Source: Archivesica marissinica (Eukaryota > Mollusca > Bivalvia > Venerida > Vesicomyidae). From it: a stretch of DNA of 64,000 bases. The stretch covers positions 53,282,496 to 53,346,495 of the forward strand of contig CM026395.1 of NCBI GenBank assembly GCA_014843695.1, in the 5' to 3' direction. Numbering within the stretch: position 1 is the first letter of the stretch; each line of letters starts with the position of its first letter. The notes under the pieces were generated by a model, which saw only the letters and a program-made list of their open reading frames with translations, did no database searches and was not told the origin of the DNA. Position numbers and translations under genes: made by a program. Shown one piece after another: positions 21,031 through 34,300 of the stretch.

Positions 21031-21392
21031 TTAACCCTTTCCTTCATAGAGATTTAGGTTAATATACTATTATATCTCCATACAAACGACAGCCATTTAG
21101 CTATCATGCAGCGGATAAGTAGTCGCCATATCTATCCCACCTCCATAGATATTACTGGGACTACATAGAGATTTAGGTTAATATATTATTATATCTCCAT
21201 ACAAACGACACCCATTTAGCTATCATGCAGTGGATAAGTAGTCGCCATATCTATCCCACCTCCATAGATATTACTGAAACCACAGGAGATTCTGGCCTTT
21301 ATTATGAACATTGGTTTGGCTACTACATTGTCAATATATGTCGTATTGGTAATGGCATCAAGAGGTGCTTCCATGAGGGAAAGGGTTAAGCT
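21031..21392. mobile_element. piggyBac-like MITE 1 with internal duplication
   Basis: It starts TTAACCCTTTCC and ends GGAAAGGGTTAA. The host SINE reads gaatTTAA on one side and TTAAgct on the other, so TTAA is the target duplication. An internal segment of about 120 bp (atatctccatacaaacgaca ... gggactacat) is present twice. Confidence 0.88.
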
Positions 21393-21520
21393 ACTTGCCT
21401 AAGGTCACTATTACAATGATTCTGAGGGGCTCAAACGTGTAACCTCTCGGCTACAAGGCGGACACCGTATCCATTTACCCCGCAAAGGCTCCACACATTG
21501 TCCGGAAGACATTTGGGCAA

Positions 21521-22130
21521 TTATTCATTTACAAGTCATCTGATTGCATGGTAAATATTGTGGGTTACACTAATAATTAACACAACAAACAAATTAGTGA
21601 TATACCAATTATGTAAATGATCTGCTACAGGTCCAGTAAGCATCATTCGACATTTAGCATACTTACTGGGGCAAGTCAAATTGACTTTGGGGGGCAAGTC
21701 ATATTTGCCAATGTCACTTGTCCCGGACAAGTCCATTTGCAAAATAGTTGTCGAGCCCTGGATTGCCTTATATGGCATGTATTGCTACTGGTATTCAACT
21801 TATGATGCGAAATTTACCGATCATTGGTATAACTGCGTAAATAAAAGATGGAGGCCAGTACTGTTGCTTTCACTTGTTATTGATTCAGTTACGATTTATT
21901 TCTTACTGCTTTCACTTTGTTATTGATTCAGTTATGATTTATTTCTTACTAACTGATAAAATAAATACCATTATGATATTGCATACAATAAAATAAATAT
22001 CATTCTGCTGAATTAAGAGTGAACATTATTTGTACAGCCTCTTATGAAACACAAATACACAGGTTATTGCTTATGTCGCGGTAATAGGTATAACACAGTA
22101 GACCCAGGATAAGTCCTCGTAGTGTATGTA
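21521..22130. other. Unrecognised sequence left of the 17-bp satellite
   Basis: Near 21660-21770 the repeated gcaagtca / gacaagtc motifs and gtcgagccctgg resemble degenerate DNA-transposon ends. No gene is visible. Confidence 0.35.
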
Positions 22131-22132
22131 TG

Positions 22133-25100
22133 TAGAGTGGTGGAACCTATGCTTCGAGTATTCCTATGCTCGGCGTATTCCTATGCTCGGCATATTCCTA
22201 TGCTCGGCGTATTCCTATGTTCGGAGTATTCCTATACTTGGCGTATTCCTATGCTCGGCGTATTCCTATGCTAGGCGTATTCCTATGCTCGGCGTATTCC
22301 TATGCTCGGCATATTCCTATGCTCGGCGTATTCCTATGCTCGACGTATTCCTATGCTCGGCGTATTCCTATGCTCGCATACTCCTAAGCTCGGCGTATTC
22401 CTATGCTCGACGTATTCCTATGCTCGACATATTCCTATGCTCGACGTATTCCTATGCTCGGCGTATTCCTATGCACGCGTATTCCTAAGCTCGGCGTATT
22501 CCTATGTTCGGAGTATTCCTATGCTCGACGTATTCCTATGTTCGGAGTATTCCTATGCTCGGAGTATTCCTATGCTCGGCGTATTCCTATGCTCGGCGTA
22601 TTCCTATGCTCGGCGTATTCCTATGCTCGCGTATTCCTATGCTCGGCATATTCCTATGTTCGGAGTATTCCTATGCTCGGCGTATTCCTATGCTCGACGT
22701 ATTCCTAAGCTCGACGTATTCCTATGCTCGCGTATTCCTATGCTCGCGTATTCCTATGCTTGGCGTATTCCTATGCTCGCGTATTCCTATGCTCTCGTAT
22801 TCCTATGCTCTCGTATTCCTATGCTCGCGTATTCCTATGCTCACGTATTCCTATGCTCGGAGTATTCCTATGCTCGGCGTATTCCTATGCTCGGAGTATT
22901 CCTATGCTCGGCGTATTCCTATGCTCGACGTATTCCTAGCTCGCGTATTCCTATGCTGCGTATTCCTATGCTCGCGTATTCCTATGCTGGCGTATTCCTA
23001 TGCTCGCGTATTCCTATGCTCGGGTATTCCTATGCTTGGCGTATTCCTATGCTCGCGTATTCATGCTCGCGTATTCCTATGCTCGGCGTATTCCTATGCT
23101 GGTATTCTGTATTCCTATGCTCGGCGTATTCCTATGCGGGTATTCCTAGCTCGGCGTATTCCTATGCTCGCGTATTCCTATGCGGGTATTCCTATGCTGG
23201 CGTATTCCTATGCGGTATTCCTATGTGCGTTCCTATGCTGGCGTTCCTATGTCGGCGTATTCCTATGCTGGCTATTCCTATGCTGTTGGGCTATTCCTAT
23301 GCTCGGGTATTTTGGCGTATTCCTATGCTCGGCGTATCCTATGCTGCGTATTCCTATCTCCGTATTCCTATGCTCGGCGTATTCCTATGCGCGTATTCCT
23401 ATGCGTTTTCGCGTATTCCTATGCTCGTATTCCTTGCGGTATTCCTATGTCGGGTATTCCTATGCGGTATTCCTATGCTCGGGTATTCCTATGCTCGGGT
23501 ATTCCTATGCTCGGCGTATTCCTATGCTGTATTCCTATGCTCGGTATTCCTATGCGGCTATTCTATGTCGGGTATTCTATGCCGGCGTATTCCTATGCTC
23601 GCGTATTCCTAGCTGGCGTATTCCTATCTCGCGTATTCCTATGCTCGCGTATTCCTATGCTGGCGTATTCCTATGCGCTATTCTATCTCGTATTCCTATG
23701 CTGCGTATTCTATGCTGCGTATTCCTGGGGTATCCTATGCTCGGCGTATTCCTATGCTCGGGTATTCCTATGCTCGGCGTATTCCTATGCTCGACGTATT
23801 CCTAAGCTCGACGTATTCCTATGCTCGCGTATTCCTATGCTCGCGTATTCCTATGCTTGGCGTATTCCTATGCTCGCGTATTCCTATGCTCGGAGTATTC
23901 CTATGCTTGGCGTATTCCTATGCTCGCGTATTCCTATGCTCGCGTATTCCTATGCTCGGCGTATTCCTATGCTCGGCGTGCTCGTGTATTCCTATGCTCG
24001 GCATATTCCTATGCTCGGCGTATTCCTATGCTCGGCGTATTCCTATGCTCGACGTATTCCTATGCTCGGCGTATTCCTATGCTCGACGTATTCCTAAGCT
24101 TGGAGTATTCCTATGCTCGACGTATTCCTATGCTCGATGTATTCCTAGCTCGGCGTATTCCTATGCTCGACGTATTCCTATGCTCGACGTATTCCTATGC
24201 TAGACGTATTCCTATGCTCGGCGTATTCCTATGCTCGGCGTATTCCTATGCTCGGCGTATTCCTATGCTCGACGTATTCCTATGCTCAACGTATTCCTAT
24301 GCTAGACGTAATCCTATGCTCAGCGTATTCCTATGCTCGACGTATTCCTATGCTAGACGTATTCCTATGCTCGACGTATTCCTATGCTCGACGTATTCCT
24401 ATGCTCGACGTATTCCTATGCTAGACGTATTCCTATGCTCGACGTATTCCTATGCTCGACGTATTCCTATGCTAGACGTATTCCTATGCTAGACGTATTC
24501 CTATGCTCGGCGTATTCCTATGCTCGGCGTATTCCTATGCTCGACGTATTCCTATGCTCGGCGTATTCCTATGCTCGCATACTCCTAAGCTCGGCGTATT
24601 CCTATGCTCGACGTATTCCTATGCTCGACATATTCCTATGCTCGACGTATTCCTATGCTCGGCGTATTCCTATGCACGCGTATTCCTAAGCTCGGAGTAT
24701 TCCTATGCTCGACGTATTCCTATGTTCGGAGTATTCCTATGTCGGAGTATTCCTATGCTCGGAGTATTCCTATGCTCGGAGTATTCCTATGTTCGGAGTA
24801 TTCCTATGCTCGGAGTATTCCTATGCTCGCGTATTCCTATGCTCGGCATATTCCTATGTTCGGAGTATTCCTATGCTCGGCGTATTCCTATGCTCGACGT
24901 ATTCCTATGCTCGCGTATTCCTATGCTCGCGTATTCCTATGCTTGGCGTATTCCTATGCTCGCGTATTCCTATGCTCGCGTATTCCTATGCTTGGCGTAT
25001 TCCTATGCTCGCGTATTCCTATGCTCGGAGTATTCCTATGCTCGGCGTATTCCTATGCTCGGAGTATTCCTATGCTCGGCGTATTCCTATGCTCGGCGTG

Positions 25101-28100
25101 CTCGCGTATTCCTATGCTCGGCATATTCCTATGCTCGGCGTATTCCTATGCTCGGCGTATTCCTATGCTCGACGTATTCCTATGCTCGGCGTATTCCTAT
25201 GCTCGACGTATTCCTAAGCTTGGAGTATTCCTATGCTTGGCGTGCTCGCATATTCCTATGCTCGACGTATTCCTATGCTCGATGTATTCCTAAGCTCGGC
25301 GTATTCCTATGCTCGACGTATTCCTATGCTCACGTATTCCTATGCTCGACGTATTCCTATGCTCGACGTATTCCTATGCTCGGCGTATTCCTATGCTCGG
25401 CGTATTCCTATGCTCGACGTATTCCTATGCTCGACGTATTCCTATGCTAGACGTATTCCTATGCTCGGCGTATTCCTATGCTCGACGTATTCCTATGCTA
25501 GACGTATTCCTATGCTCGACGTATTCCTATGCTCGACGTATTCCTATGCTCGACGTATTCCTATGCTCGACGTATTCCTATGCTCGACGTATTCCTATGC
25601 TCGACGTATTCCTATGCTAGACGTATTCCTATGCTAGACGTATTCCTATGCTCGGCGTATTCCTATGCTCGGCGTATTCCTATGCTCGACGTATTCCTAT
25701 GCTCGGCGTATTCCTATGCTCGCATACTCCTAAGCTCGGCGTATTCCTATGCTCAACGTATTCCTATGCTCGACATATTCCTATGCTCGACGTATTCCTA
25801 TGCTCGGCGTATTCCTATGCTCGGCGTATTCCTATGCACGCGTATTCCTAAGCTCGGAGTATTCCTATGCTCGACGTATTCCTATGTTCGGAGTATTCCT
25901 ATGCTCGGCGTATTCCTATGCTTGGGAGTATTCCTATGTTCGGAGTATTCCTATGCTCGGAGTATTCCTATGCTCGACGTATTCCTATGCTCGCGTATTC
26001 CTATGCTCGGCATATTCCTATGTTCGGAGTATTCCTATGCTCGGCGTATTCCTATGCTCGACGTATTCCTAAGCTCGACGTATTCCTATGCTCGCGTATT
26101 CCTATGCTCGCGTATTCCTATGCTTGGCGTATTCCTATGCTCGCGTATTCCTATGCTCGCGTATTCCTATGCTTGGCGTATTCCTATGCTCGCGTATTCC
26201 TATGCTCGCGTATTCCTATGCTCGCGTATTCCTATGCTCGGAGTATTCCTATGCTCGGCGTATTCCTATGCTCGGCGTGCTCGCGTATTCCTATGCTCGG
26301 CGTATTCCTATGCTCGGCGTATTCCTATGCTCGTATTCCTATGCTCGACGTATTCCTATGCTCGGCGTATTCCTATGCTCGACGTATTCCTAAGCTTGGA
26401 GTATTCCTATGCTTGGCGTGCTCGCATATTCCTATGCTCGACGTATTCCTATGCTCGACGTATTCCTAAGCTCGGCGTATTCCTATGCTCGACGTATTCC
26501 TATGCTCACGTATTCCTATGCTCGACGTATTCCTATGCTAGACGTATTCCTATGCTCGGCGTATTCCTATGCTCGGCGTATTCCTATGCTCGACGTATTC
26601 CTATGCTCGACGTATTCCTATGCTCGACGTATTCCTATGCTAGACGTAGTCCTATGCTCGGCGTATTCCTATGCTAGACGTATTCCTATGCTCGACGTAT
26701 TCCTATGCTCGACGTATTCCTATGCTCGACGTATTCCTATGCTAGACGTATTCCTATGCTCGACGTATTCCTATGCTCGACGTATTCCTATGCTCGACGT
26801 ATTCCTATGCTCGACGTATTCCTATGCTAGACGTATTCCTATGCTCGACGTATTCCTATACTCGGCGTATTCCTATGCTCGACGTATTCCTATGCTCGGC
26901 GTATTCCTATGCTCGCATACTCCTAAGCTCGGCGTATTCCTATGCTCGACGTATTCCTATGCTCGACATATTCCTATGCTCGACGTATTCCTATGCTCGG
27001 CGTATTCCTATGCACGCGTATTCCTAAGCTCGGAGTATTCCTATGCTCGACGTATTCCTATGTTCGGAGTATTCCTATGCTCGGAGTATTCCTATGCTTG
27101 GAGTATTCCTATGTTCGGAGTATTCCTATGCTCGGAGTATTCCTATGCTCGACGTATTCCTATGCTCGCGTATTCCTATGCTCGGCATATTCCTATGTTC
27201 GGAGTATTCCTATGCTCGGCGTATTCCTATGCTCGACGTATTCCTAAGCTCGACGTATTCCTATGCTCGCGTATTCCTATGCTCGCGTATTCCTATGCTT
27301 GGCATATTCCTATGCTCGCGTATTCCTATGCTCGCATATTCCTATGCTTGGCGTATTCCTATGCTCGCGTATTCCTATGCTCGCGTATTCCTATGCTCGG
27401 AGTATTCCTATGCTCGGCGTATTCCTATGCTCGGCGTGCTCGCGTATTCCTATGCTCGGCATATTCCTATGCTCGGCGTATTCCTATGCTCGGCGTATTC
27501 CTATGCTCGACGTATTCCTATGCTCGGCGTATTCCTATGCTCGACGTATTCCTAAGCTTGGAGTATTCCTATGCTTGGCGTGCTCGCATATTCCTATGCT
27601 CGACGTATTCCTATGCTCGATGTATTCCTAAGCTCGGCGTATTCCTATGCTCGGCGTATTCCTATGCTCGACGTATTCCTATGCTCACGTATTCCTATGC
27701 TCGACGTATTCCTATGCTAGACGTATTCCTATGCTCGGCGTATTCCTATGCTCGGCGTATTCCTATGCTCGACGTATTCCTATGCTCGACGTATTCCTAT
27801 GCTCGACGTATTCCTATGCTAGACGTATTCCTATGCTCGGCGTATTCCTATGCTCGACGTATTCCTATGCTAGACGTATTCCTATGCTCGACGTATTCCT
27901 ATGCTCGACGTATTCCTATGCTCGACGTATTCCTATGCTAGACGTATTCCTATGCTCGACGTATTCCTATGCTCGACGTATTCCTATGCTCGACGTATTC
28001 CTATGCTAGACGTATTCCTATGCTCACGTATTCCTATGCTCGACGTATTCCTATGCTCGGCGTGCTCGCGTATTCCTATGCTCGGTGTATTCCTAAGCTT

Positions 28101-28210
28101 GGCGTATTCCTATGCTCGGCGTATTCCTATGCTCGGTGTATTCCTAAGCTTGGCGTATTCCTATGCTCGGCGTATTCCTATGCTCGGCGTAGTCCTATGC
28201 TCGCGTATTT
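22133..28210. repeat. 17-bp satellite with ~1.15-1.2-kb higher-order repeats
   Basis: The unit is cctatgctcggcgtatt and variants (cga, cgc, gga, aga). It begins next to agagtggtggaacctatgct. A marker variant ctcgcatactcctaagc recurs at 22373, 24574, 25719 and 26912, showing higher-order units of about 1145-1193 bp. The part 22930-23760 is full of single-base deletions. The plus strand lacks stops in all frames because 17 is not a multiple of three. Confidence 0.97.
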
Positions 28211-28690
28211 GTCCATTTACATCAAGGTCGAGACGCGCTTTTTCTACTGAATGATTATTTTTCAAAACAGTATTTCCCCAAAATTTAGTATTTTTTATTA
28301 AAAACAAGTTGATGTCCATATCTATGGAACTTTCTCCCGTGATGTACATCCATTGACATGTGGTGATATAGCCAGATTCCCGCATTTTATTATTCATGAA
28401 AAGTAGGCTCATCGTGGGTCTAAAGCTATTTGTTGTTTTCTGGTGGGAGATTAAAAAGATATTCATGTTTTATGTTAAAATGATAAATTTACTGCTAGAC
28501 TTATACAGATACATATTATACAGATCTATCTATCTTCCTTTGATGTCGAACCCCTCGCGGGGATTAATTAGGTCTCTATCAAATACTGACATAATTTTAT
28601 TACGACTACCTTTGTATAAATACCATTTGCCGCGTTATATGAGGAGCTACTGAGTACGTAACTGCCGACACGATGGCGCCAAATACATGA
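28205..28690. repeat. Duplicated flank, copy 1
   Basis: About 480 bp from tttgtccatttacatcaagg to caagtgattcccaata are present again at 29420-29880 with few changes. Copy 1 carries about 40 extra bases (taccatttgccgcgttatat region, 28620-28660). It contains ccCCTCGCGGGG, a 12-bp perfect dyad. Confidence 0.94.
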
Positions 28691-28719
28691 TAAACACAAG
28701 TGATTCCCAATATCTCACG

Positions 28720-29417
28720 CATTCCTATGCTCGACGTATTCCTATGCTCGCGTATTCCTAAGCTCGGCGTATTCCTATGTTCGGAGTATTCCTATGCTCG
28801 GCGTATTCCTATGCTCGACGTATTCCTATGCTCGGCGTATTCCTATGCTCGCGTATTCCTAAGCTCGGCGTATTCCTATGTTCGGCGTATTCCTATCTCG
28901 ACGTATTCCTATGCTCGACGTATTCCTATGCTCGACGTATTCCTATGCTCGGCGTATTCCTAAGCTTGGCGTATTCCTATGTTCGGAATATTCCTATGCT
29001 CGGAATATTCCTATGCTCGCGTATTCCTAAGCTCGGCGTATTCCTATGTTCGGAGTATTCCTATGCTTGACGTATTCCTATGCTCGACGTATTCCTATGC
29101 TCGGCGTATTCCTATGCTCGGCGTATTCCTATGCTCGACGTATTCCTATGCTCTACGTATTCCTATGCTAGACGTATTCCTATGCTCGGCGTATTCCTAT
29201 GCTCGGCGTATTCCTATGCTCACGTATTCCTATGCTCGACGTATTCCTATGCTAGACGTATTCCTATGCTCGGCGTATTCCTATGCTCACGTATTCCTAT
29301 GCTCGACGTATTCCTATGCTCGGCGTGCTCGCGTATTCCTATGCTCGGTGTATTCCTAAGCTTGGCGTATTCCTATGCTCGGCGTATTCCTAAGCTTGGC
29401 GTATTCCTATGCTCGCG
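28720..29417. repeat. 17-bp satellite, second block
   Basis: It has the same unit as 22133-28210. It lies between the two copies of the duplicated flank, so array tail and flank were duplicated together. Confidence 0.96.
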
Positions 29418-29419
29418 TA

Positions 29420-29880
29420 TTTGTCCATTTACATCAAGGTCGAGACGCGCTTTTACTACTGAATGATTATTTTTCAAAACAGTTTTTCCCCAAAATTTAG
29501 TATTTTTTATTAAAAACAAGTTGATGTCCATATCTATGGAACTTTCTCCCGTGATGTACATCCATTGACATGTGGTGATATAGCCAGATTCCCGCATTTT
29601 ATTATTCATAAAAAGTAGGCTTATCGTGGGTCTAAAGCTATTTGTTGTTTTCTGGTGGGAGATTAAAAAGATATTCATGTTTTATGTTAAAATGATAAAT
29701 TTACTGCTAGACTTATACAGATACATATTATACAGATCTATCTATCTTCCTTTGATGTCAAACCCCTCGCGGGGATTAATTAGGTCTCTATCAAATACTG
29801 ACATAATTTTATTACGACTACCTTTGTATGTAACTGCTGACATGATGGCGCCAAATACATGATAAACACAAGTGATTCCC
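29420..29880. repeat. Duplicated flank, copy 2
   Basis: Near-identical to 28205-28690 but lacking the ~40-bp segment after tacctttgtat. The motif aacccctcgcgggga recurs alone at about 29950 and 30755, so it belongs to a dispersed family. Confidence 0.94.
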
Positions 29881-31320
29881 AATACTATTTCGTCTTTGTG
29901 TATTTGTAATGTTGAAGTGTATGTATGTCATAATGTGTATGATCCTTTTAATGTCAAACCCCTCGCGGGGACTTAGACATGTTTTCCTGGGCAGGCTCAG
30001 CTGACCTAAGCGATTAACCAGTACTAAGCAGTGTGTGTGAGGTGCCTTGCTCAATGACACTACATACGTGGCCTGACCGAGTATCGAACCCGGGACCGTG
30101 GAGAAGTCATAGGATGAAGCAAAATGAGTTTCAAATTCAGGTACATAATAGTATATATCTGTAGTTTGGTTTTTAATAGCTAGTACCGCAATATACCCAT
30201 AATGCATCCTACGTTAACTGATCGACAGAGTATCATACCCGGGAGTCGGGACCGTTCGATTCCAAATCCGACACTTTACCACTGGACCACATTGCTTACA
30301 GCTTAGTCATTTACATTGTCTAAGTCTGCACAGGACAATATTCATAGGTTCCCGCAAATGGATTGACATATACGAAAAATAAATTAATTCAATTGGTTCG
30401 AACTACGTCGGGTGCGAATCAGATTTGAACGCTTCGTTTTTTACTGTATGAAAAATAATACATCATTGGAAATTACTGTAAACATATATAATGTAATTAA
30501 GTGAAATATTCCGACGGAGTGTCACTTCATAAATGCAAAATACTTGTAAATCTCCATAGTCCAGTGAAGTACTTTCGCCCCACTGCGACGCCATTTCTAA
30601 TGTCCTAAAATAGGGTAGGTATAAACTACGAACTATACGCTTGTGTAAATTTAAATGTGTAGTTTAAACCGGCGGCCTATCTTGATTCCCTCGTGCAACG
30701 TTACGGTTCTATGCACATGCAGAACGTACTATCTATCTATCTTCCTTTAATGTCGAACCCCTCGCGGGGACGTAGACATGTTGCGCGTCAAAAACCGCAA
30801 ACAAGTTAAAAGTATGAGTAGTTAAAAGTATAATTTAAGAAGGTATGAAAATAAGTTGTGGTAAAAGTTTAAAAGCAGCTACGCAGAACAACTAGGGACT
30901 GGCATGTTCAATATGGAAAACTGCCGTATTGAATTGCTCTATGGTAGGGAGATGGACAATGTCAGGAGGGAGGTGGTTCCAATGATAGATTGTTCTTGGA
31001 AAGAACGAAAACTTGTAGTAGTAATAATATATGAAGCTGTTTGTGGAAAACCATTATGCATTGGTTTTTAAAATGGTTGTTGTATGACTGATTAATATTA
31101 ATAAATACTGTTGCCGTCTGCCACATTGTTGGAATATAGCCATGTATTATAGTTGTTGTGGTGTTGTATTCATGTTGTTGACTGTTGCTCTGATATGTTG
31201 TGTTTTATCCACAGACTGGTGTCACAATGTTAAACATGTAGTATATATGTTGCTGTGACATATGTGGACTATTGTAGTCATACTCGTATCTAAATAGTAG
31301 TCTGTAGTTGCTGTAATTAA
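29881..31320. other. Intergenic region with tRNA-like relics
   Basis: Reverse tRNA-like B-box remnants (cgaacccgggaccgtgg near 30085; ggaccgttcgattcc near 30250) and two cctcgcgggg motifs are present. No gene is recognised. Confidence 0.45.
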
Positions 31321-31321
31321 C

Positions 31322-34300
31322 CTATAGCTTAAGGAATGGCAATGGGCGAGTAGGACGGGAGAGAGGAACTAGGTTATTTTCAATGGGAATAGCAACAAGA
31401 TCATTATGAATTTTATACATAAGGGATAACTTATTGTCAATACGCCGTTGATCTAGTCTGCGTAGATTTAGGGAATGTAGCATGTCTGTAACACTAGAGG
31501 TACGATATAAGTCAGCCGTTATCCAACTGGCTGCTCTTCGCTGGACACCTTCAATTTGGTCTATCAATGTTTGGGTATGGGGCGACCAGATCTCGGAGCC
31601 ATATTCAAGCTGGGGTCTCACTAGTGTCTGGTAAGCCTTGGTCTTAAGGGGTTCAGATTTGACCTGGAGGTTTCTACGTAGAAATCCAAATGTTGAAATT
31701 GTTGACCTTTTTATGAGGGTGTCCCACGACAGGTTATTTGAGATATCCACGCCAAGGTATTTGGCTGAGGTGACCGACTCAAGTAGAACTCCATGGAGTT
31801 TATATTTGCTGGGAATAGGATGTTTCCTTCTGGTGACGTGGATAACTTGACATTTGGAGGGGTTAAATTCCATGTCCCACTCCAACTCCCACTCTTCTAA
31901 TCTCTTAAGATCATTTTGGAGTGTGACCGATTCATTTGCAGATGTTAGTGATAGATATACTGCAGTATCATCTGTAAAGATGCGGACTTTGGAACTGATG
32001 TTTTGTGGGAGGTCGTTTATGTAGGCTAGGAAAAGCAGGGGTCCAAGTACGGATCCCTGTGGGACTCCAGAGGACACCGGAATGGCCTCTGAACTAATAC
32101 CATTAAGGACAACTGACTGGAGTCTATTATCTAGAAAACTCTTAATCCACCTTAATGTTTGACCTCTGACTCCATATTCATGCATTTTTAGTAGTACTTT
32201 CTCGTGATTGACCTTATCGAAAGCCTTACTGAAGTCTAATAGGATGAGATCTACCTGATGCTTATTGTAGACAGAGGTAACCAAGTCATTGACTAGCATT
32301 ACTAGTTGGGTCACGCATGACCGTTTTACTGTGGTTAGTGAAGTGTTTTGCTATCGAGGAGGAAAAAGTTCTAGTACCTTGCATAGAACACATGTCAGTG
32401 AGATAGGCCTATAGTTGGCGGGGTTTGACTTGTCCTCTTTTTTGTAAATGGGAGCAACATTTGCTGACTTCCACTGGGCAGGCAGTGATCCTTCGTTGAG
32501 GGATTTTTGGAATAAGACTTCAAGGATATGTGAGAGTTCTTTAGACAGGGTTTTAAGTATGATTGGCTTAATTAGGTCAGGACCTAGGTTCCAGACTAGG
32601 TTGGCGTATTCCAAATGTGGTCTAACTAATGCGGTATACAAGAGTCTGAATGTAATGCAATCTAAATATTCAAACGATCTTCTTATTACACCTGCAATTG
32701 AGTTTGCTTTGGTCAACTTCTCAGCTATGTGCTTCTCAAATGTCAATTTATCATCAATGACTACTCCGACATCCTTTTCTGACCGACTTTTATTCATTGG
32801 CGGGTATTCAGCTTTTAAACTATATTGGCGTTCTTCCAGTCTATTTCTGCCAATTGACATGGTATGGCACTTATCGGGATGAAACTTTAGGAGCCATGTT
32901 TCTGACCATGCGTGCATGCAGTGTATATCCTCCTGTAGTAAGTCTATATCACTGTTAGTTCGTATGTCCCTGAATATGTTAGTGTCATCAGCATATAGGA
33001 ATACTTTATTTCCATTTGGTGATGCATCTGGCAGGTCATTGATGAAGAGGACAAACAGCATCGGACCAAGTACAGACCCCTGGGGAATTCCGCTGGTTAC
33101 TGGTTTCCATTCAGGTGCTTGGCCATTAACGAAGACTCTCTGTTGACGGGCTTGTAAGAAGCATTCAATACATTGAATATACTTTGGTCCAAACCGATAT
33201 ATCTGAAGTTTGTGTAATAGCCTTCTATGTGAGACTTTGTCAAACGCTTTCATGAAGTCGCAGTAAGCTACGTCAATACTTCCACCCGAATCCAATATCT
33301 CTGTCCACTGATCAAGCACTGTTAATAGCTGTAACACTGTTGATCTACCAGATATTAATCCAAACTGTTTGTCACTAAATAAATTGTAGGTTTTCATATG
33401 TTCCACCATGCTTTCACGAACTATACTTTCTAGAACTTTACAGAGAATACATGTCAAGCTTACAGGTCTGTAGTTGCCTGCATACTTTGTGTCGCCTTTT
33501 TTTGTATAGTGCTGTGATGTTAGCCATCTTCCATTCTTGTGGTATTTCAAAAGTTTGTAAACTATTACTGAATATAATGTATATCAGTAATGCAAGAACA
33601 TCACTCAACTCCTTCAATATTCTAGGACTTATGTTGTCAGGGACGGGCGATTTATCTATTTTTAAGTTTTATAATTTTTTCTTCACTATTTCTACATTAA
33701 TATTGTCATTCATTGGTATTTCCTTTGGCACAATCTCTGATAGTTCATCACATGGGTCTTCTGTAAACACCGAGGAGAAGAATTCTCCGAGGGAATCTGC
33801 CTTCTCTTTAGATGTAGTAAGTGTGTCCCTTGCCTCATTCTTATATAAGACTGGTATTGAGGATTTAGTCTAAGACTTTGATTTTACGTATGTCCAGAAC
33901 TTCTTCGGGTTTGATTTAACATTCAGTGCAATATGTTCCTCATGATGTTTCATGGCTTTTCGTGAGTCACGTTTGACTTGATTCCTCACTCTGTTATACT
34001 CCTTCTCTACTTTACTGTCCTGAAAGATATTACAACTATTGAAAATGTGCAAAGAAGAGCGACAAAGCTAGTTCCCGGATTGTCAGAGTTGTCATATACT
34101 GAGAGACTGAAAAAACTCAAATTACCGACAGTTGCATATAGACGAACGAGAGGAGACATGATCGAAGTTTTCAAAATCCTGAATGAAAAATATGACTTTC
34201 CACCCGAGAAACTGTTCAACTTAAGAGACAACACTTCAACAAGAGGAAACACCCAGAAAATATATAAACCAAGAGCACGACTGAACATCAGAAAATACTC

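Larger units (their letters stand above)
20690..21520 (-). repeat. SINE family B, minus strand, split by two TTAA elements
   Basis: The tail (ttagcttgattgcgaaat) is at 20700, the middle (atgagggagagagaagagg) near 20993 and the head side (ttgcctaaggtcacta) near 21398. Insertions at 20737-20959 and 21031-21392 separate the parts. Intact copies elsewhere show the empty sites. Confidence 0.85.

Noticed and set aside
22126..27941. Very long plus-strand reading frames (up to 510 codons) with FLCSAYSYARRIPML-type repeats
   Set aside because: The 17-bp unit has no stop on this strand, so every frame reads the same 17-residue peptide. There is no conserved domain and no unique flanking coding sequence.
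32351..33550. Single 399-codon protein with two reverse transcriptase starts
   Set aside because: It is a chance in-frame fusion at the left edge of an inserted LINE; the parts belong to two elements.
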